Assembly: GCA_036505275.1 (NCBI GenBank)
Contig: DASXTS010000139.1
Coordinates: forward strand, 1 to 27,134
Reading direction: 5' to 3'
DNA length: 27,134 nt
Origin: DASXTS01 sp036505275
GTDB taxonomy: Bacteria > Actinomycetota > Actinomycetes > Mycobacteriales > Pseudonocardiaceae
The translations under genes were made by a program, and so were the position numbers. Positions 1 to 6,342 of this stretch are shown in pieces (position 1 is the first letter of the stretch; each line of letters opens with the position of its first letter). The notes beneath the pieces were generated by a model. It worked only from the letters and a program-made list of their open reading frames with translations, was not told the origin of the DNA and did no database searches.

Positions 1-216
1 CGCTGGTGCGCCGCGCACCACATCACACACTGGGCCGACGGCGGTCCCACCAACCTCACCAATGTGGTGCTGCTCTGCGGCCGCCATCACCGGCTGGTGC
101 ACCATTCCGACTGGGACTGCGCCATCGTCGACGGGCACGCCGAATTCTACCCGCCCACGTATGTTGATCCGTTGCGACGACCACGGCGAAATACCATGCA
201 CCCACGCCCAACCTAG
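1..216 (+). CDS. HNH endonuclease, C-terminal end only
   Basis: The reading frame is open from the first base of the window and ends at TAG 214-216, giving 71 residues. It shows the HNH core: a HHITHW segment, then GGPTNLTNVVLLC, then a GRHHRLVHH segment, with the metal-binding histidines and the central asparagine in place. This is typical of the C-terminus of the DUF222/13E12-type HNH proteins that are multicopy in actinobacteria. These proteins are predicted nucleases, often linked to mobile DNA. The start lies outside the window, so completeness cannot be judged. It lies beyond the decayed integrase and may be either chromosomal or part of an older insertion. Confidence 0.8.
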   Translation, partial: RWCAAHHITHWADGGPTNLTNVVLLCGRHHRLVHHSDWDCAIVDGHAEFYPPTYVDPLRRPRRNTMHPRPT

Positions 217-330
217 CCACTCGACAAGGAGAGCGAAAACCGCGGCGCCGCACCACACCCGGACAACGGCACCGTGCGCCGCCGCGACCTCTATAGTCGC
301 GGCCGGGCGACGGGAAGTCTGGGCCTGCTT

Positions 331-552
331 TCAGTCGAAGTTCCGTCTGTTGATCGCGAGCGACCGGACGTCGCGATCCGGGTCGTTGACGCCGAAGCTG
401 ATGAGGCGCCGAGGATGGATCCGGATGATGGCCCCGTCGAAGCCTGTCGGAGCGTTGTCACCGTAGGCGGAGTCGGTGGGTTCGGCGATCGCCTCGGCGT
501 GGCCGCGGATTTCCAGGAACCGCGGCCGCCAGGGTTCGACGGAGGCGAGGTT
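331..552 (-). pseudogene. PPOX-class (pyridoxamine oxidase-like) oxidoreductase, 3' fragment
   Basis: The minus strand reads about 73 codons to TGA at 331-333, with segments SVEPWRPRFLEIRGHAEAI and GAIIRIHPRRLISFG. These match the C-terminal part of F420- or flavin-dependent PPOX-class split-barrel oxidoreductases, in which 'PWRPR..IEIRG.AE' and 'IRIHPRRIISWG' are recurrent. The N-terminal half is missing. The fragment begins exactly where the decayed integrase ends, because the integrase stop TAG (553-555) is the codon just upstream in the same frame. The gene was probably cut by the integration or a later deletion. Family assignment rests on motif memory. Confidence 0.6.
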
Positions 553-1333
553 CTACGTGGGGCCGGTCGAAGGATCTTGGCCGGCCGTACGCTTCGGCAT
601 TTTGATCCAAGGATCTCTGCGGCCTTGCGGTCGGAGGCGGCGACCCAGGTGGCGTAGACGCGGAGAGTCGTGGCGCCGCCTCCGCCGTGGCCGAGGCGGC
701 TGGCAACGGTGCGGAGGTCGACGCCGGCCGTGAGGAGTTCGGTGGCGTAGGGCGTGGAAGTGGGTGTCGATGTCCAACCGCGCGGCCATGTCCTTGTATC
801 GCTGGGTGACGGCGTTGGTGAGTAGGGCTGTGAGTGGTCGGGCGTCTTGGAGCCGGTGAAGACGAACAGATCGTCGGAGAACGTGGCGCCGTCTCGTCCG
901 TCGCGTGGCGCTCGATGAAGGGCCTCCGGTCGCAACGCACTCGGCAGCGGCGCAGTTCGGTGTAGATGCTCTCGAGGGCGTGCGCGTCGAGTTTGCGGAC
1001 GGCGATGGTGCCGAGCGCGGGCCGGATGTAACGCTCGATGTAGTTGACGTACCCGTCGCGGGTGTTGTCCTCGACCTGGCTGGTGCGTAGCCACTCGTCG
1101 ACGGCGTAGGCCATGGTCACCGAGGTGGGCGCGTTGCGTTGCCTGAGGACCTGGGCGCGGAACGCGGACAGCTTGTCCTCAGCGCGCTTCCTCGCCACTC
1201 TATCCGTGCCGTTGATGGTGGACGTCAGGTACATGTCCTTGCCGGTCACCGGGTCCTTGCCGGCGGAGAGCCGGACCTGTAGCCGGTCGCCACGCTCGCG
1301 GATGCAAGAGCTGCCAACATCTGCGCTGGTCAA
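553..1333 (-). pseudogene. Tyrosine recombinase/integrase, decayed paralogue
   Basis: The N-terminal 145 or so residues are in one frame and closely match the intact integrase at 4863-6161 (GDRLQVRL, SYALDEWLRTS-like, YVNYIERYIRP, ELRRCRVRC). After the ERHATDE segment about 160 codons are missing, including the first catalytic arginine. The rest is scattered over two further frames: SDDLFVF, then HFHALRH, then ATELLTAGVDLRTVASRLGH and the tyrosine-bearing TLRVYATWVAAS, then a C-terminal MPKRTAG tail ending at TAG 553. At least three or four frameshifts plus the deletion make it non-functional. Its 5' end abuts an attachment-site copy, just as the intact integrase lies beside the tRNA. Confidence 0.9.
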
Positions 1334-1338
1334 GCAGG

Positions 1339-1382
1339 TGGGGCCGAGGGGAGTCGAACCCCCACTGGCTGGAACCTAAATC
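1339..1382 (-). repeat. Attachment-site copy (att1): duplicated tRNA 3' half
   Basis: These 44 bases match the tRNA at 6248-6320 from the anticodon loop to the acceptor end plus the discriminator base, with one difference (C for T at the start of the T-arm). Sequence to the right does not restore an acceptor or anticodon stem, so it is not a working tRNA. It lies 5 bp from the start of the decayed integrase. This is the expected remnant of tRNA-targeted site-specific integration. Confidence 0.85.
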
Positions 1383-1678
1383 GCCTTCACGATGTGCCAC
1401 CAGCGCCCTACCAGGACAGACACGGTCAGTGGTGACCTCGGATGGTGCTCGGGTCGCATCGTTGACCCAGAGTTCATGGACAGGTTCATGGACCGAACTT
1501 GGCGGCCATGTCGTAGGCGGCCGCCGTGACGAACGCAGGTCCGTCACAACCCTGGCGGCTGGCAGAGGCGTCGACCCGCTCGCCGCTGGGAGGACACGCT
1601 GCAGGGAGTCTTGTGACTGATTCCTTGATCATCCGGTGCTCGGACGGGCCTCGCGGTTCGTACCGCACGGCCCAGGCA
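1383..1678. other. Non-coding stretch between att1 and the toxin promoter; paired GTTCATGGAC repeat
   Basis: No convincing gene was found. The only clear structure is a direct repeat of GTTCATGGAC at 1472-1481 and 1484-1493 (12-bp period). A matching pair of CATGGACAG with the same 12-bp period lies beside the intact integrase at 6176-6196, so the motif goes with the integrase/attachment end of these elements. The opposite strand over this stretch encodes a VHEPVHE-like string resembling the upstream extension of the intact integrase. Confidence 0.5.
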
Positions 1679-1710
1679 TCGACAAGTGTAATGCGTTCGT
1701 ATTACACTTG
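1679..1710 (+). promoter_or_regulatory. Toxin-antitoxin promoter with palindromic operator
   Basis: A perfect inverted repeat has arms CAAGTGTAAT (1683-1692) and ATTACACTTG (1701-1710) with an 8-nt centre. A TCGACA -35-like box (1679-1684) and a TACACT -10-like box (1703-1708) are spaced by 18 nt. The toxin GTG at 1716 follows the -10 box by 7 nt, which suggests a leaderless transcript. A palindrome covering the core promoter fits autorepression by a ribbon-helix-helix antitoxin. Confidence 0.65.
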
Positions 1711-1715
1711 GCTGG

Positions 1716-1982
1716 GTGTTCCGGGACGTCAAGGACAGTCCGTGGTCCGTTGAGCACATCGCGCGACACGGCGTGACCATGGAGGAAGTAAGGGAGGCAG
1801 TGCTCGAACGCCCTTACTGGCGGACCGACGGAAAGGAGGGCACAACGCTGATCTACGGCCGGACCTATGCGGGCCGCTACCTGCTCGTCGTGGTTGTTCC
1901 AGACCAGGACGAGGCATTCGTCGTGACCGCCCGCGACATGACGTCGAGCGAGAAGAAGACCTTCCAACGGAAGGCGCGTTGA
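1716..1982 (+). CDS. brnT: BrnT-like toxin of a type II toxin-antitoxin pair
   Basis: This 88-residue protein has the BrnT/DUF4258 layout. An N-terminal HIARHGVTMEEVREAV segment resembles the 'KHGVSFEEA' motif, followed by central strands with YGRTYAGRYLLVVVV, and a C-terminal VTARDMTSSEKKTF resembling the 'ISARKATRRER' end. Known BrnT proteins are RelE-fold ribonucleases that inhibit translation. The GTG start is chosen because it sits 7 nt after a TACACT -10 box. The antitoxin gene begins 4 nt after the stop, and the toxin-first order is usual for brnTA. The N-terminal 'F.WD' motif is less canonical than in type members, so a related DUF4258 toxin is possible. Confidence 0.7.
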   Translation: MFRDVKDSPWSVEHIARHGVTMEEVREAVLERPYWRTDGKEGTTLIYGRTYAGRYLLVVVVPDQDEAFVVTARDMTSSEKKTFQRKAR

Positions 1983-1986
1983 TGAC

Positions 1987-2448
1987 ATGAAGAAGCAGAC
2001 GGAAAACCTTCCTCGGCCGGCCGGCGAGCTCGAAGCCTTGGCGGCGTACTACGACACGCACGACACCAGCTCTGAGATGAAGCACGGCGAGTGGGTCGAT
2101 CCACGTCCCATGAAGACGACATCACTACGTCTGCCTGCTGTCGTCGTTGATGCTTTGAAGGATCTTGCCCGGGAACGCGGCGTCCGATACACCGCCCTTG
2201 TCCGTGAGATCGTGGAGGACGCCCTGACTGGTGTACGCCTCACCGACAGTCAGTTGGTGCAGATCAACGACCGGCTTGCTCGGATCGAAGCAGCCGTCCT
2301 CGAACATTCGACGCAGCCTGCAGAGCCTAAGCCGAAGGATGCCACCAAAAGATCCGCAGGGCGGAGCCAGGCGGCTCGCGAAGGCAGCCCGAAGCGTCGC
2401 GAGCAGACGTCGCACAAGTCTGCGCGATCGGTCAAGAACGCGAGTTGA
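1987..2448 (+). CDS. CopG/BrnA-like ribbon-helix-helix antitoxin
   Basis: The product has 153 residues. The AAYYDTHDTSSEM segment (about 18-30) is the acidic linker typical of CopG-type antitoxins. It is followed by a ribbon-helix-helix domain (about 42-78) with the strand KTTSLRLP and helices VVDALKDLARERGVRYTALVREIVEDAL. The last 45 or so residues form a Lys/Arg/Ser-rich tail, longer than in most members and possibly disordered or DNA-contacting. It should neutralise the preceding toxin and repress the palindromic promoter at 1679-1710. The genes form a two-gene operon with a 4-nt gap. Antitoxin role is supported by context and fold; BrnA versus another CopG subfamily is uncertain. Confidence 0.75.
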   Translation: MKKQTENLPRPAGELEALAAYYDTHDTSSEMKHGEWVDPRPMKTTSLRLPAVVVDALKDLARERGVRYTALVREIVEDALTGVRLTDSQLVQINDRLARIEAAVLEHSTQPAEPKPKDATKRSAGRSQAAREGSPKRREQTSHKSARSVKNAS

Positions 2449-2475
2449 TCGAGCCGGGTTCGCCGCCGGCTTGAT
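2448..2475 (+). terminator. Hairpin after the toxin-antitoxin operon
   Basis: The arms ATCGAGCCGG (2448-2457) and CCGGCTTGAT (2466-2475) pair with one mismatch around an 8-nt loop, starting at the antitoxin stop codon. There is no strong T-run, as is common for actinobacterial terminators. Confidence 0.5.
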
Positions 2476-2515
2476 AGCCCAGCATATTTCAGGCCACTGC
2501 GCAGCCCGATGTCAG

Positions 2516-2558
2516 TGGGGCCGGGGGGAGTCGAACCCCACTGGCTGGAACCTAAATC
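2516..2558 (-). repeat. Attachment-site copy (att2): duplicated tRNA 3' half
   Basis: These 43 bases match the 3' half of the tRNA at 6248-6320, with one base deleted and two substitutions in the T-arm region. Like att1 it has 'ccactgg' where the tRNA has 'ctactgg', so att1 and att2 share an element-derived variant. With the tRNA it bounds a 3.7-kb segment holding the intact integrase. With att1 it bounds a 1.2-kb segment holding only the toxin-antitoxin pair. Confidence 0.85.
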
Positions 2559-2579
2559 GGTTGCCGACGAGTTAATCCG

Positions 2580-4196
2580 TCATGTGATCGCGTCCGGCGG
2601 TGCGGCGAGGCTCTGCAGGTGGGCGAGCAGCGCTGGAATGCCTGCGGCCACGAGGTCGGGCAGCGGTTCCTCCAGCGGGTTGCCGGCGAGCTCCAGCTGC
2701 TGCAATTGCGTGAGCTGGCCGAATTCCGGAGGGAGCGTCGTGAGGAGGTTCTCCGACAGGTCGAGCTCTTGGAGGTTGACGAGCTGACCGAACTCTGGCG
2801 TCAGGGCGCTGAGCTGGTTGCTGGCGAGGTACAGGCGCCGCAGGTCAGTGACATGGCCGAAGGCCGGCGGCAGTGCGGTGAGCTGGTTGCCCGACAGGTC
2901 CAGTTGTTGGAGGTTGGTGAGGCCGCCGAACTCCGGTGGCAGTTCGCTCAACTGGTTCAGCGAAACATCCAGTCCTTGAAGGCTCGCCAGATTCCCGAAC
3001 TCCGGCGGGAGGTGCGTGAGCTGATTTGCGAGGAGGTCCAAGCCCTGCAGGCTCACGAGCCGGCCGAACTCCGGCGGCAGCGCCGTCAGCTGGTTGCTGT
3101 AGAGCCACAACGTCTGGACCTTGGTGAGCTCACCGAACTCTGCCGGGACGACCGTCAACAGGTTGTTCTGGAGAAGGAGCTGTTCGAGGTTGGTGAGACG
3201 ACCGATACTCCTGGGCAACTCGCCCAGCTGATTGCTCGCGAGATCCAGTTGCCGGAGGTTGGTGAGCCTACCGAAGTCATCCGGCAAAGAGTTGAGCTGA
3301 TTGCCCGATAACCCTAACCGTTGAAGGTTGGCGAGGTCGCCGAACTCCGGAGGAACCGTGCTGAGCACGTTGTTGGAGAGGTCCAACTCCTCAAGGTTGG
3401 CGAGCCCACCCAGCTCGGGCGGAACCTCGGTCAGCCTGTTGTCGTGGAGGGCCAGTATCCGCAGACTGGTGAGCCGGCCCAGCCAGGCAGGCAACACTGA
3501 AACCCCGATCCCCGGCGCGCTGAGATCTTCGATATTGGCGAGCTCAGCCAGCGGTGCGGGCAGTTCGCCAAGCGGATTATTGTGCAGCCACAGTGTGCGG
3601 AGAGCAGCTAGCCGGCCGAACTCCGCCGGCACACCCGTGAGCCGGTTGTTCTGGAGAATGAGCTCCTCGAGGCTGCCGAGCCCGCCGAAACTCGCAGGCA
3701 ACTCGCTCAGCCAGTTGGACGCCAGGATCAGCTGTCGGAGGTTGCCGAGCTCACCGAACTCCGGTGGCACCGTGGCCAGAAGATTGCCGCCGAGGTCGAG
3801 CATTCGCAGGCTGGCGAGCAGGCCGAACTCCGGTGGCAGCGCCGACAACTGATTGACCCCCAGCTGCAGTTCCTCGAGCCGGGTGAAGTTGCCGAACCAC
3901 GGTGGGAGTTCGGCGAGCCGGTTCTGCGAGAGGTTCAGCTTCCGGAGACCCGTCAGCTGAGCGAGCTCGGGGGGCAGTACCGCCAGGTCCAGACCGGACA
4001 GGTCCAGTTCCACCTGCTCTCCGGCCACCGCCTGCCGGATGACCTGTCGGGCTTGCATCGTGCCCGCGCTCTGGCGCCCAACGGGACCCGGCGCTGATCG
4101 CCGATCGAGTCTCCGGTCGCCGCCGTTCCCCGCAAACCGTTGCCCATCCGAACCTGCCACGGGTGACATGACTGTCTCCAAGCCGTCCTCTACCAC
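2580..4196 (-). CDS. Leucine-rich-repeat protein (about 20 LRRs)
   Basis: The product has 538 residues. After a low-complexity N-terminal stretch and a short helical lead (MQARQVIRQAVAGEQV, about 47-62), it is nearly all 23-residue LRRs from about residue 63 to 525, of pattern L..LPPEFG.L..L..L.L..N.L. It has no signal peptide and no transmembrane segment, and I see no Roc GTPase, COR, kinase or TIR domain. The lead resembles the cap that precedes LRRs in bacterial Roco-type proteins, so it may be a stand-alone or truncated relative. The GTG start at 4196 has AAGGTGA 4 nt upstream; an internal ATG at 4058 would begin just before the cap. It is the main cargo between att2 and the integrase. 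Its role is unknown; protein-protein binding is likely. Confidence 0.85.
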   Translation of the reverse strand: MVEDGLETVMSPVAGSDGQRFAGNGGDRRLDRRSAPGPVGRQSAGTMQARQVIRQAVAGEQVELDLSGLDLAVLPPELAQLTGLRKLNLSQNRLAELPPWFGNFTRLEELQLGVNQLSALPPEFGLLASLRMLDLGGNLLATVPPEFGELGNLRQLILASNWLSELPASFGGLGSLEELILQNNRLTGVPAEFGRLAALRTLWLHNNPLGELPAPLAELANIEDLSAPGIGVSVLPAWLGRLTSLRILALHDNRLTEVPPELGGLANLEELDLSNNVLSTVPPEFGDLANLQRLGLSGNQLNSLPDDFGRLTNLRQLDLASNQLGELPRSIGRLTNLEQLLLQNNLLTVVPAEFGELTKVQTLWLYSNQLTALPPEFGRLVSLQGLDLLANQLTHLPPEFGNLASLQGLDVSLNQLSELPPEFGGLTNLQQLDLSGNQLTALPPAFGHVTDLRRLYLASNQLSALTPEFGQLVNLQELDLSENLLTTLPPEFGQLTQLQQLELAGNPLEEPLPDLVAAGIPALLAHLQSLAAPPDAIT

Positions 4197-4234
4197 GACA
4201 TCACCTTGCAGTCACCGGATCCATCGAGCACATC

Positions 4235-4687
4235 ATGACCCGCCCCGGCGCCGCGCGCCCATCCGAGGAAGCCGGCGGCGTCTGCGACGTGGGCCACCGG
4301 CACGGCGAACAGCGCGCCCATGTGCTACCCACCGTCGAGCACCACGGCAGTGGAGTGATCGCGCTGGAGCGGCCGTTGGAATCGGTCTGGCAATTCCTGG
4401 TCGCCGCGAACACGCCCAAGATTGCGGAATTGGGCCGTGGCCGTGGCATACGGCTGATCGGCGCGGGGAATTGGATTTTGCTCCCGCCGACGCAGGTTCC
4501 CGGCGGTGCCGCTCGCTGGGTCGTTCGACCTCGGCTGCTCGGACAGACCGGTGACCTGGCCGGGCCGACACCGCCGCATTCGCCGACCCTGCAGTGGGGC
4601 GGTGGTCAGGGCGCTGGTGGCCGCTCGCCGGCAGCGGCTAAGAGAGAACGCCATCGCATCCGCGCGCCCGGCCGGAACGCCCGATGA
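4235..4687 (+). pseudogene. Probable remnant of a primase-polymerase (AICE-type replication protein)
   Basis: An open frame of 150 codons contains RGIRLIGAGNWILLPPTQV. This resembles the 'LDFRAAGGYVLAPPSQV.G' motif near the active site of bifunctional primase/polymerase N-terminal domains carried by actinomycete integrative elements. Only this motif and weak flanking similarity are present. The usual N-terminal 'GW.VFPC..GGK.P' and the aspartate motif are absent, and the C-terminus is low-complexity. It may be a truncated, decayed replication gene, which fits the flanking repeats and integrase. It could also be a spurious frame; assignment is tentative. Confidence 0.35.
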
Positions 4688-4688
4688 C

Positions 4689-4867
4689 CCGTCACACGAG
4701 CCGTCACACGGCCGATGACCCGTCACAGCCCCTGTGACGGGTTGACGAGGGACCTGACCTGCACGAACCGTCCTACATGCCGCTGTGACGGCTAGCGCTG
4801 AACCCGTCACACTCGCGCGGAAAATGCCTCCAACGGCCATCGGCGTGGCGGGGAGCGAGCCGTCACA
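4689..4867. repeat. CCGTCACA octamer array (seven copies)
   Basis: The octamer CCGTCACA occurs on the plus strand at 4689, 4701, 4720, 4804 and 4860, and as its complement TGTGACGG at 4733 and 4784. Two copies lie within a 16-bp direct repeat, CCGATGACCCGTCACA (4681 and 4712). The last copy overlaps the integrase stop codon. Seven copies of an octamer in under 200 bp suggest iterons for a replication protein, or arm-type or accessory sites for the element's recombination proteins. The function is inferred from arrangement only. Confidence 0.7.
4718..4742. terminator. Strong GC-rich hairpin inside the octamer array
   Basis: Arms ACCCGTCACAG (4718-4728) and CTGTGACGGGT (4732-4742) pair perfectly around a 3-nt loop. 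It lies between the plus-strand primase remnant and the minus-strand integrase, so it could end transcription from either side. It could instead simply reflect the inverted pair of octamers. Confidence 0.5.
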
Positions 4868-6161
4868 CCCTCCTCGGCAAGATCTCAAGGGATGGTGGGG
4901 CCTTTGCCTGGCGTGCTCGTTTAGGCATCCGCGAGCCAAGTATTTCTGCGGCTTTGCGGTCGGAAGCTGCGACCCACGCGGCGTAGACGCGGAGAGTGGT
5001 AGCGCCGCCTCCGCCGTGGCCAAGGCGGCCGGCGACGGTGCGGAGGTCTATGCCGGCGGTCAGCAGCTCGGTGGCGGAGTAGTGGCGTAAGGCATGGAAG
5101 TGGGTGTTGATGCCGAGGCGGGCGGCCATGTCCTTGTATCGCTGGGTGACGGCGTTGGGTGGATAAGGCCTGGAGTGGTCGGGGGCCTTGGTGCTGGAGA
5201 AGACGAAGAGGTCGTCGGAGAAGTTTGTGCCTAGGGATTCGACGCGGGCTTGGACGCGCCGGCGATGTTCGCGGAGGACGGCGACGGTTTCTGAGTCGAG
5301 CGCAATGCGGCGGCTCTGGTGAGTCTTGGTGTCCTTTTCCTTGCCGTTGACCCAGTTGCGGCGGACGCCGATGGTTTCGGAGTCGAGGTCGACGCGGGAG
5401 AAGCGCAGGCCGCACAGCTCGCCGCGGCGCATTCCGGTGGTCATGACGAGCCAGACGAGGGTGCCCCAGTCGTCGTCCATGCGGAATGCCTCTTCGGCCA
5501 ACCGGGCAGCCTCGGCGGGAGTAGGCGGGTCGGGCTCGGGTGGTTTGGGGCGGGGACGGTGAGCGACGCGGGCGGGGCTGGTGTCGATCCAGCCCCAGCG
5601 TTCGGCGGCGGACAGGGTGCCGCTGATGACCGAGTGGATCTGGCGAACGGTTGAAGCGGCGAGAGGACGGCAGGTGTGAGGTGTGCAGCTGGCGGCGACG
5701 CAGTCGTGCTCCTCGTTTGTCGTGTGGCGCTCGATGAAGGGCTTGCGGTCGCAGCGCAGCCGGCAGCGGCGCAGTTCGGTGTAGAAGCTCTCCAGGGCGT
5801 GCGTGTCGAGCTTGCGGACGGGGATAGGGCCGAGAGTGGGGCGGATGTAGCGCTCGACGTAGTTGACATAGCCAATGCGGGTGCTGTCCTCGACCTCGCT
5901 GGTGCGCAGCCACTCGTCCAGGGCGTAGGACGTGGTCACCGAGGTTGGCGTGTGGCGCTGCTTGCGGACCTGCGTGCGGAACTCGGACAGCTTGTCCTCG
6001 GCGCGCTTCCGCGCGACTTTGTCAGTGCCCGTAACGGTGGCCGTGAGGTACACGTCCTTGCCGGTCACCGCGTCCCTGCCGGCGAAGAGCCGGACCTGTA
6101 GTCGATCACCACGATGTCTGATGCTGCCCACACGGCGGCCGATGGAAGCGTCATCGCCCAT
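4863..6161 (-). CDS. Tyrosine recombinase/integrase of a tRNA-targeting element
   Basis: Catalyses site-specific integration and excision by a covalent phosphotyrosine intermediate. The N-terminal part has an arm-binding-like region (GDRLQVRLFAG) and a SAM-like core-binding domain (YALDEWLRTS ... YVNYVERYIRP). A Cys/His-rich insertion (CRLRCDRKPF ... HDCVAASCTPHTC) precedes the catalytic domain. Catalytic residues are present: Arg in TGMRRGEL, HxxR in HALRH, His in GRLGHGG and Tyr in TLRVYAAW. ATG 6161 (432 residues) is preferred; a TTG at 6203 would add 14 residues but has GGAAG directly abutting it. It lies just past the 3' end of the tRNA, as in actinomycete integrative elements, and is a paralogue of the wreck at 553-1333. 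Confidence 0.93.
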   Translation of the reverse strand: MGDDASIGRRVGSIRHRGDRLQVRLFAGRDAVTGKDVYLTATVTGTDKVARKRAEDKLSEFRTQVRKQRHTPTSVTTSYALDEWLRTSEVEDSTRIGYVNYVERYIRPTLGPIPVRKLDTHALESFYTELRRCRLRCDRKPFIERHTTNEEHDCVAASCTPHTCRPLAASTVRQIHSVISGTLSAAERWGWIDTSPARVAHRPRPKPPEPDPPTPAEAARLAEEAFRMDDDWGTLVWLVMTTGMRRGELCGLRFSRVDLDSETIGVRRNWVNGKEKDTKTHQSRRIALDSETVAVLREHRRRVQARVESLGTNFSDDLFVFSSTKAPDHSRPYPPNAVTQRYKDMAARLGINTHFHALRHYSATELLTAGIDLRTVAGRLGHGGGGATTLRVYAAWVAASDRKAAEILGSRMPKRARQAKAPPSLEILPRRV

Positions 6162-6175
6162 GCACGCAGTGTACT

Positions 6176-6196
6176 CATGGACAGAGCCATGGACAG
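6176..6196. repeat. Paired CATGGACAG repeat beside the integrase start
   Basis: CATGGACAG occurs at 6176-6184 and 6188-6196 with a 12-bp period, between the preferred integrase ATG and the tRNA. The same arrangement with GTTCATGGAC is found at 1472-1493 near att1. It may be a binding site for integrase or an excision factor, or an operator for int. Confidence 0.5.
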
Positions 6197-6247
6197 CGAT
6201 CAACTTCCAGAATCTTGAATGTACCGTTCCTGCTGGTAGGAAGCTGT

Positions 6248-6320
6248 GGGGCCGAGGGGAGTCGAACCCCTACTGGCTGGAACCTAAATCCAGTGCCTCT
6301 GCCTGTTGGGCTACGGCCCC
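6248..6320 (-). tRNA. tRNA with leucine UAG anticodon and short variable loop; integration site
   Basis: The minus strand folds into a 73-nt cloverleaf. Acceptor arms are GGGGCCG/CGGCCCC and the D-arm has a 3-bp GCC/GGC stem with a Leu/Ser-style loop. The anticodon stem CTGGA/TCCAG closes loop TTTAGGT, giving UAG (reads CUA, leucine). The T-arm is AGGGG/CCCCT around TTCGACT. The next base is A, the leucine discriminator, and CCA is not encoded. Canonical bacterial tRNA-Leu has a long variable arm, but here it is only 5 nt. It begins 22 nt after the bcp stop codon on the same strand. The intact integrase lies past its 3' end and copies of its 3' half occur at 2516 and 1339. Confidence 0.9.
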
Positions 6321-6342
6321 TGTGTGGCGTGCAGGGTACGCC

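Noticed and set aside
1339..1413. tRNA gene at att1
   Set aside because: The 5' side cannot pair to form the acceptor or anticodon stem; only the 3' half is tRNA-like.
1486..1668. Small minus-strand frame ending AYDMAAKFGP, slightly like an integrase YKDMAARLG segment
   Set aside because: The resemblance covers only a few residues with no flanking integrase similarity.
4325..5023. Minus-strand open frame with repeated VTG/CDG strings
   Set aside because: Its repeats are a by-product of the CCGTCACA array and its start overlaps the integrase C-terminus in another frame.
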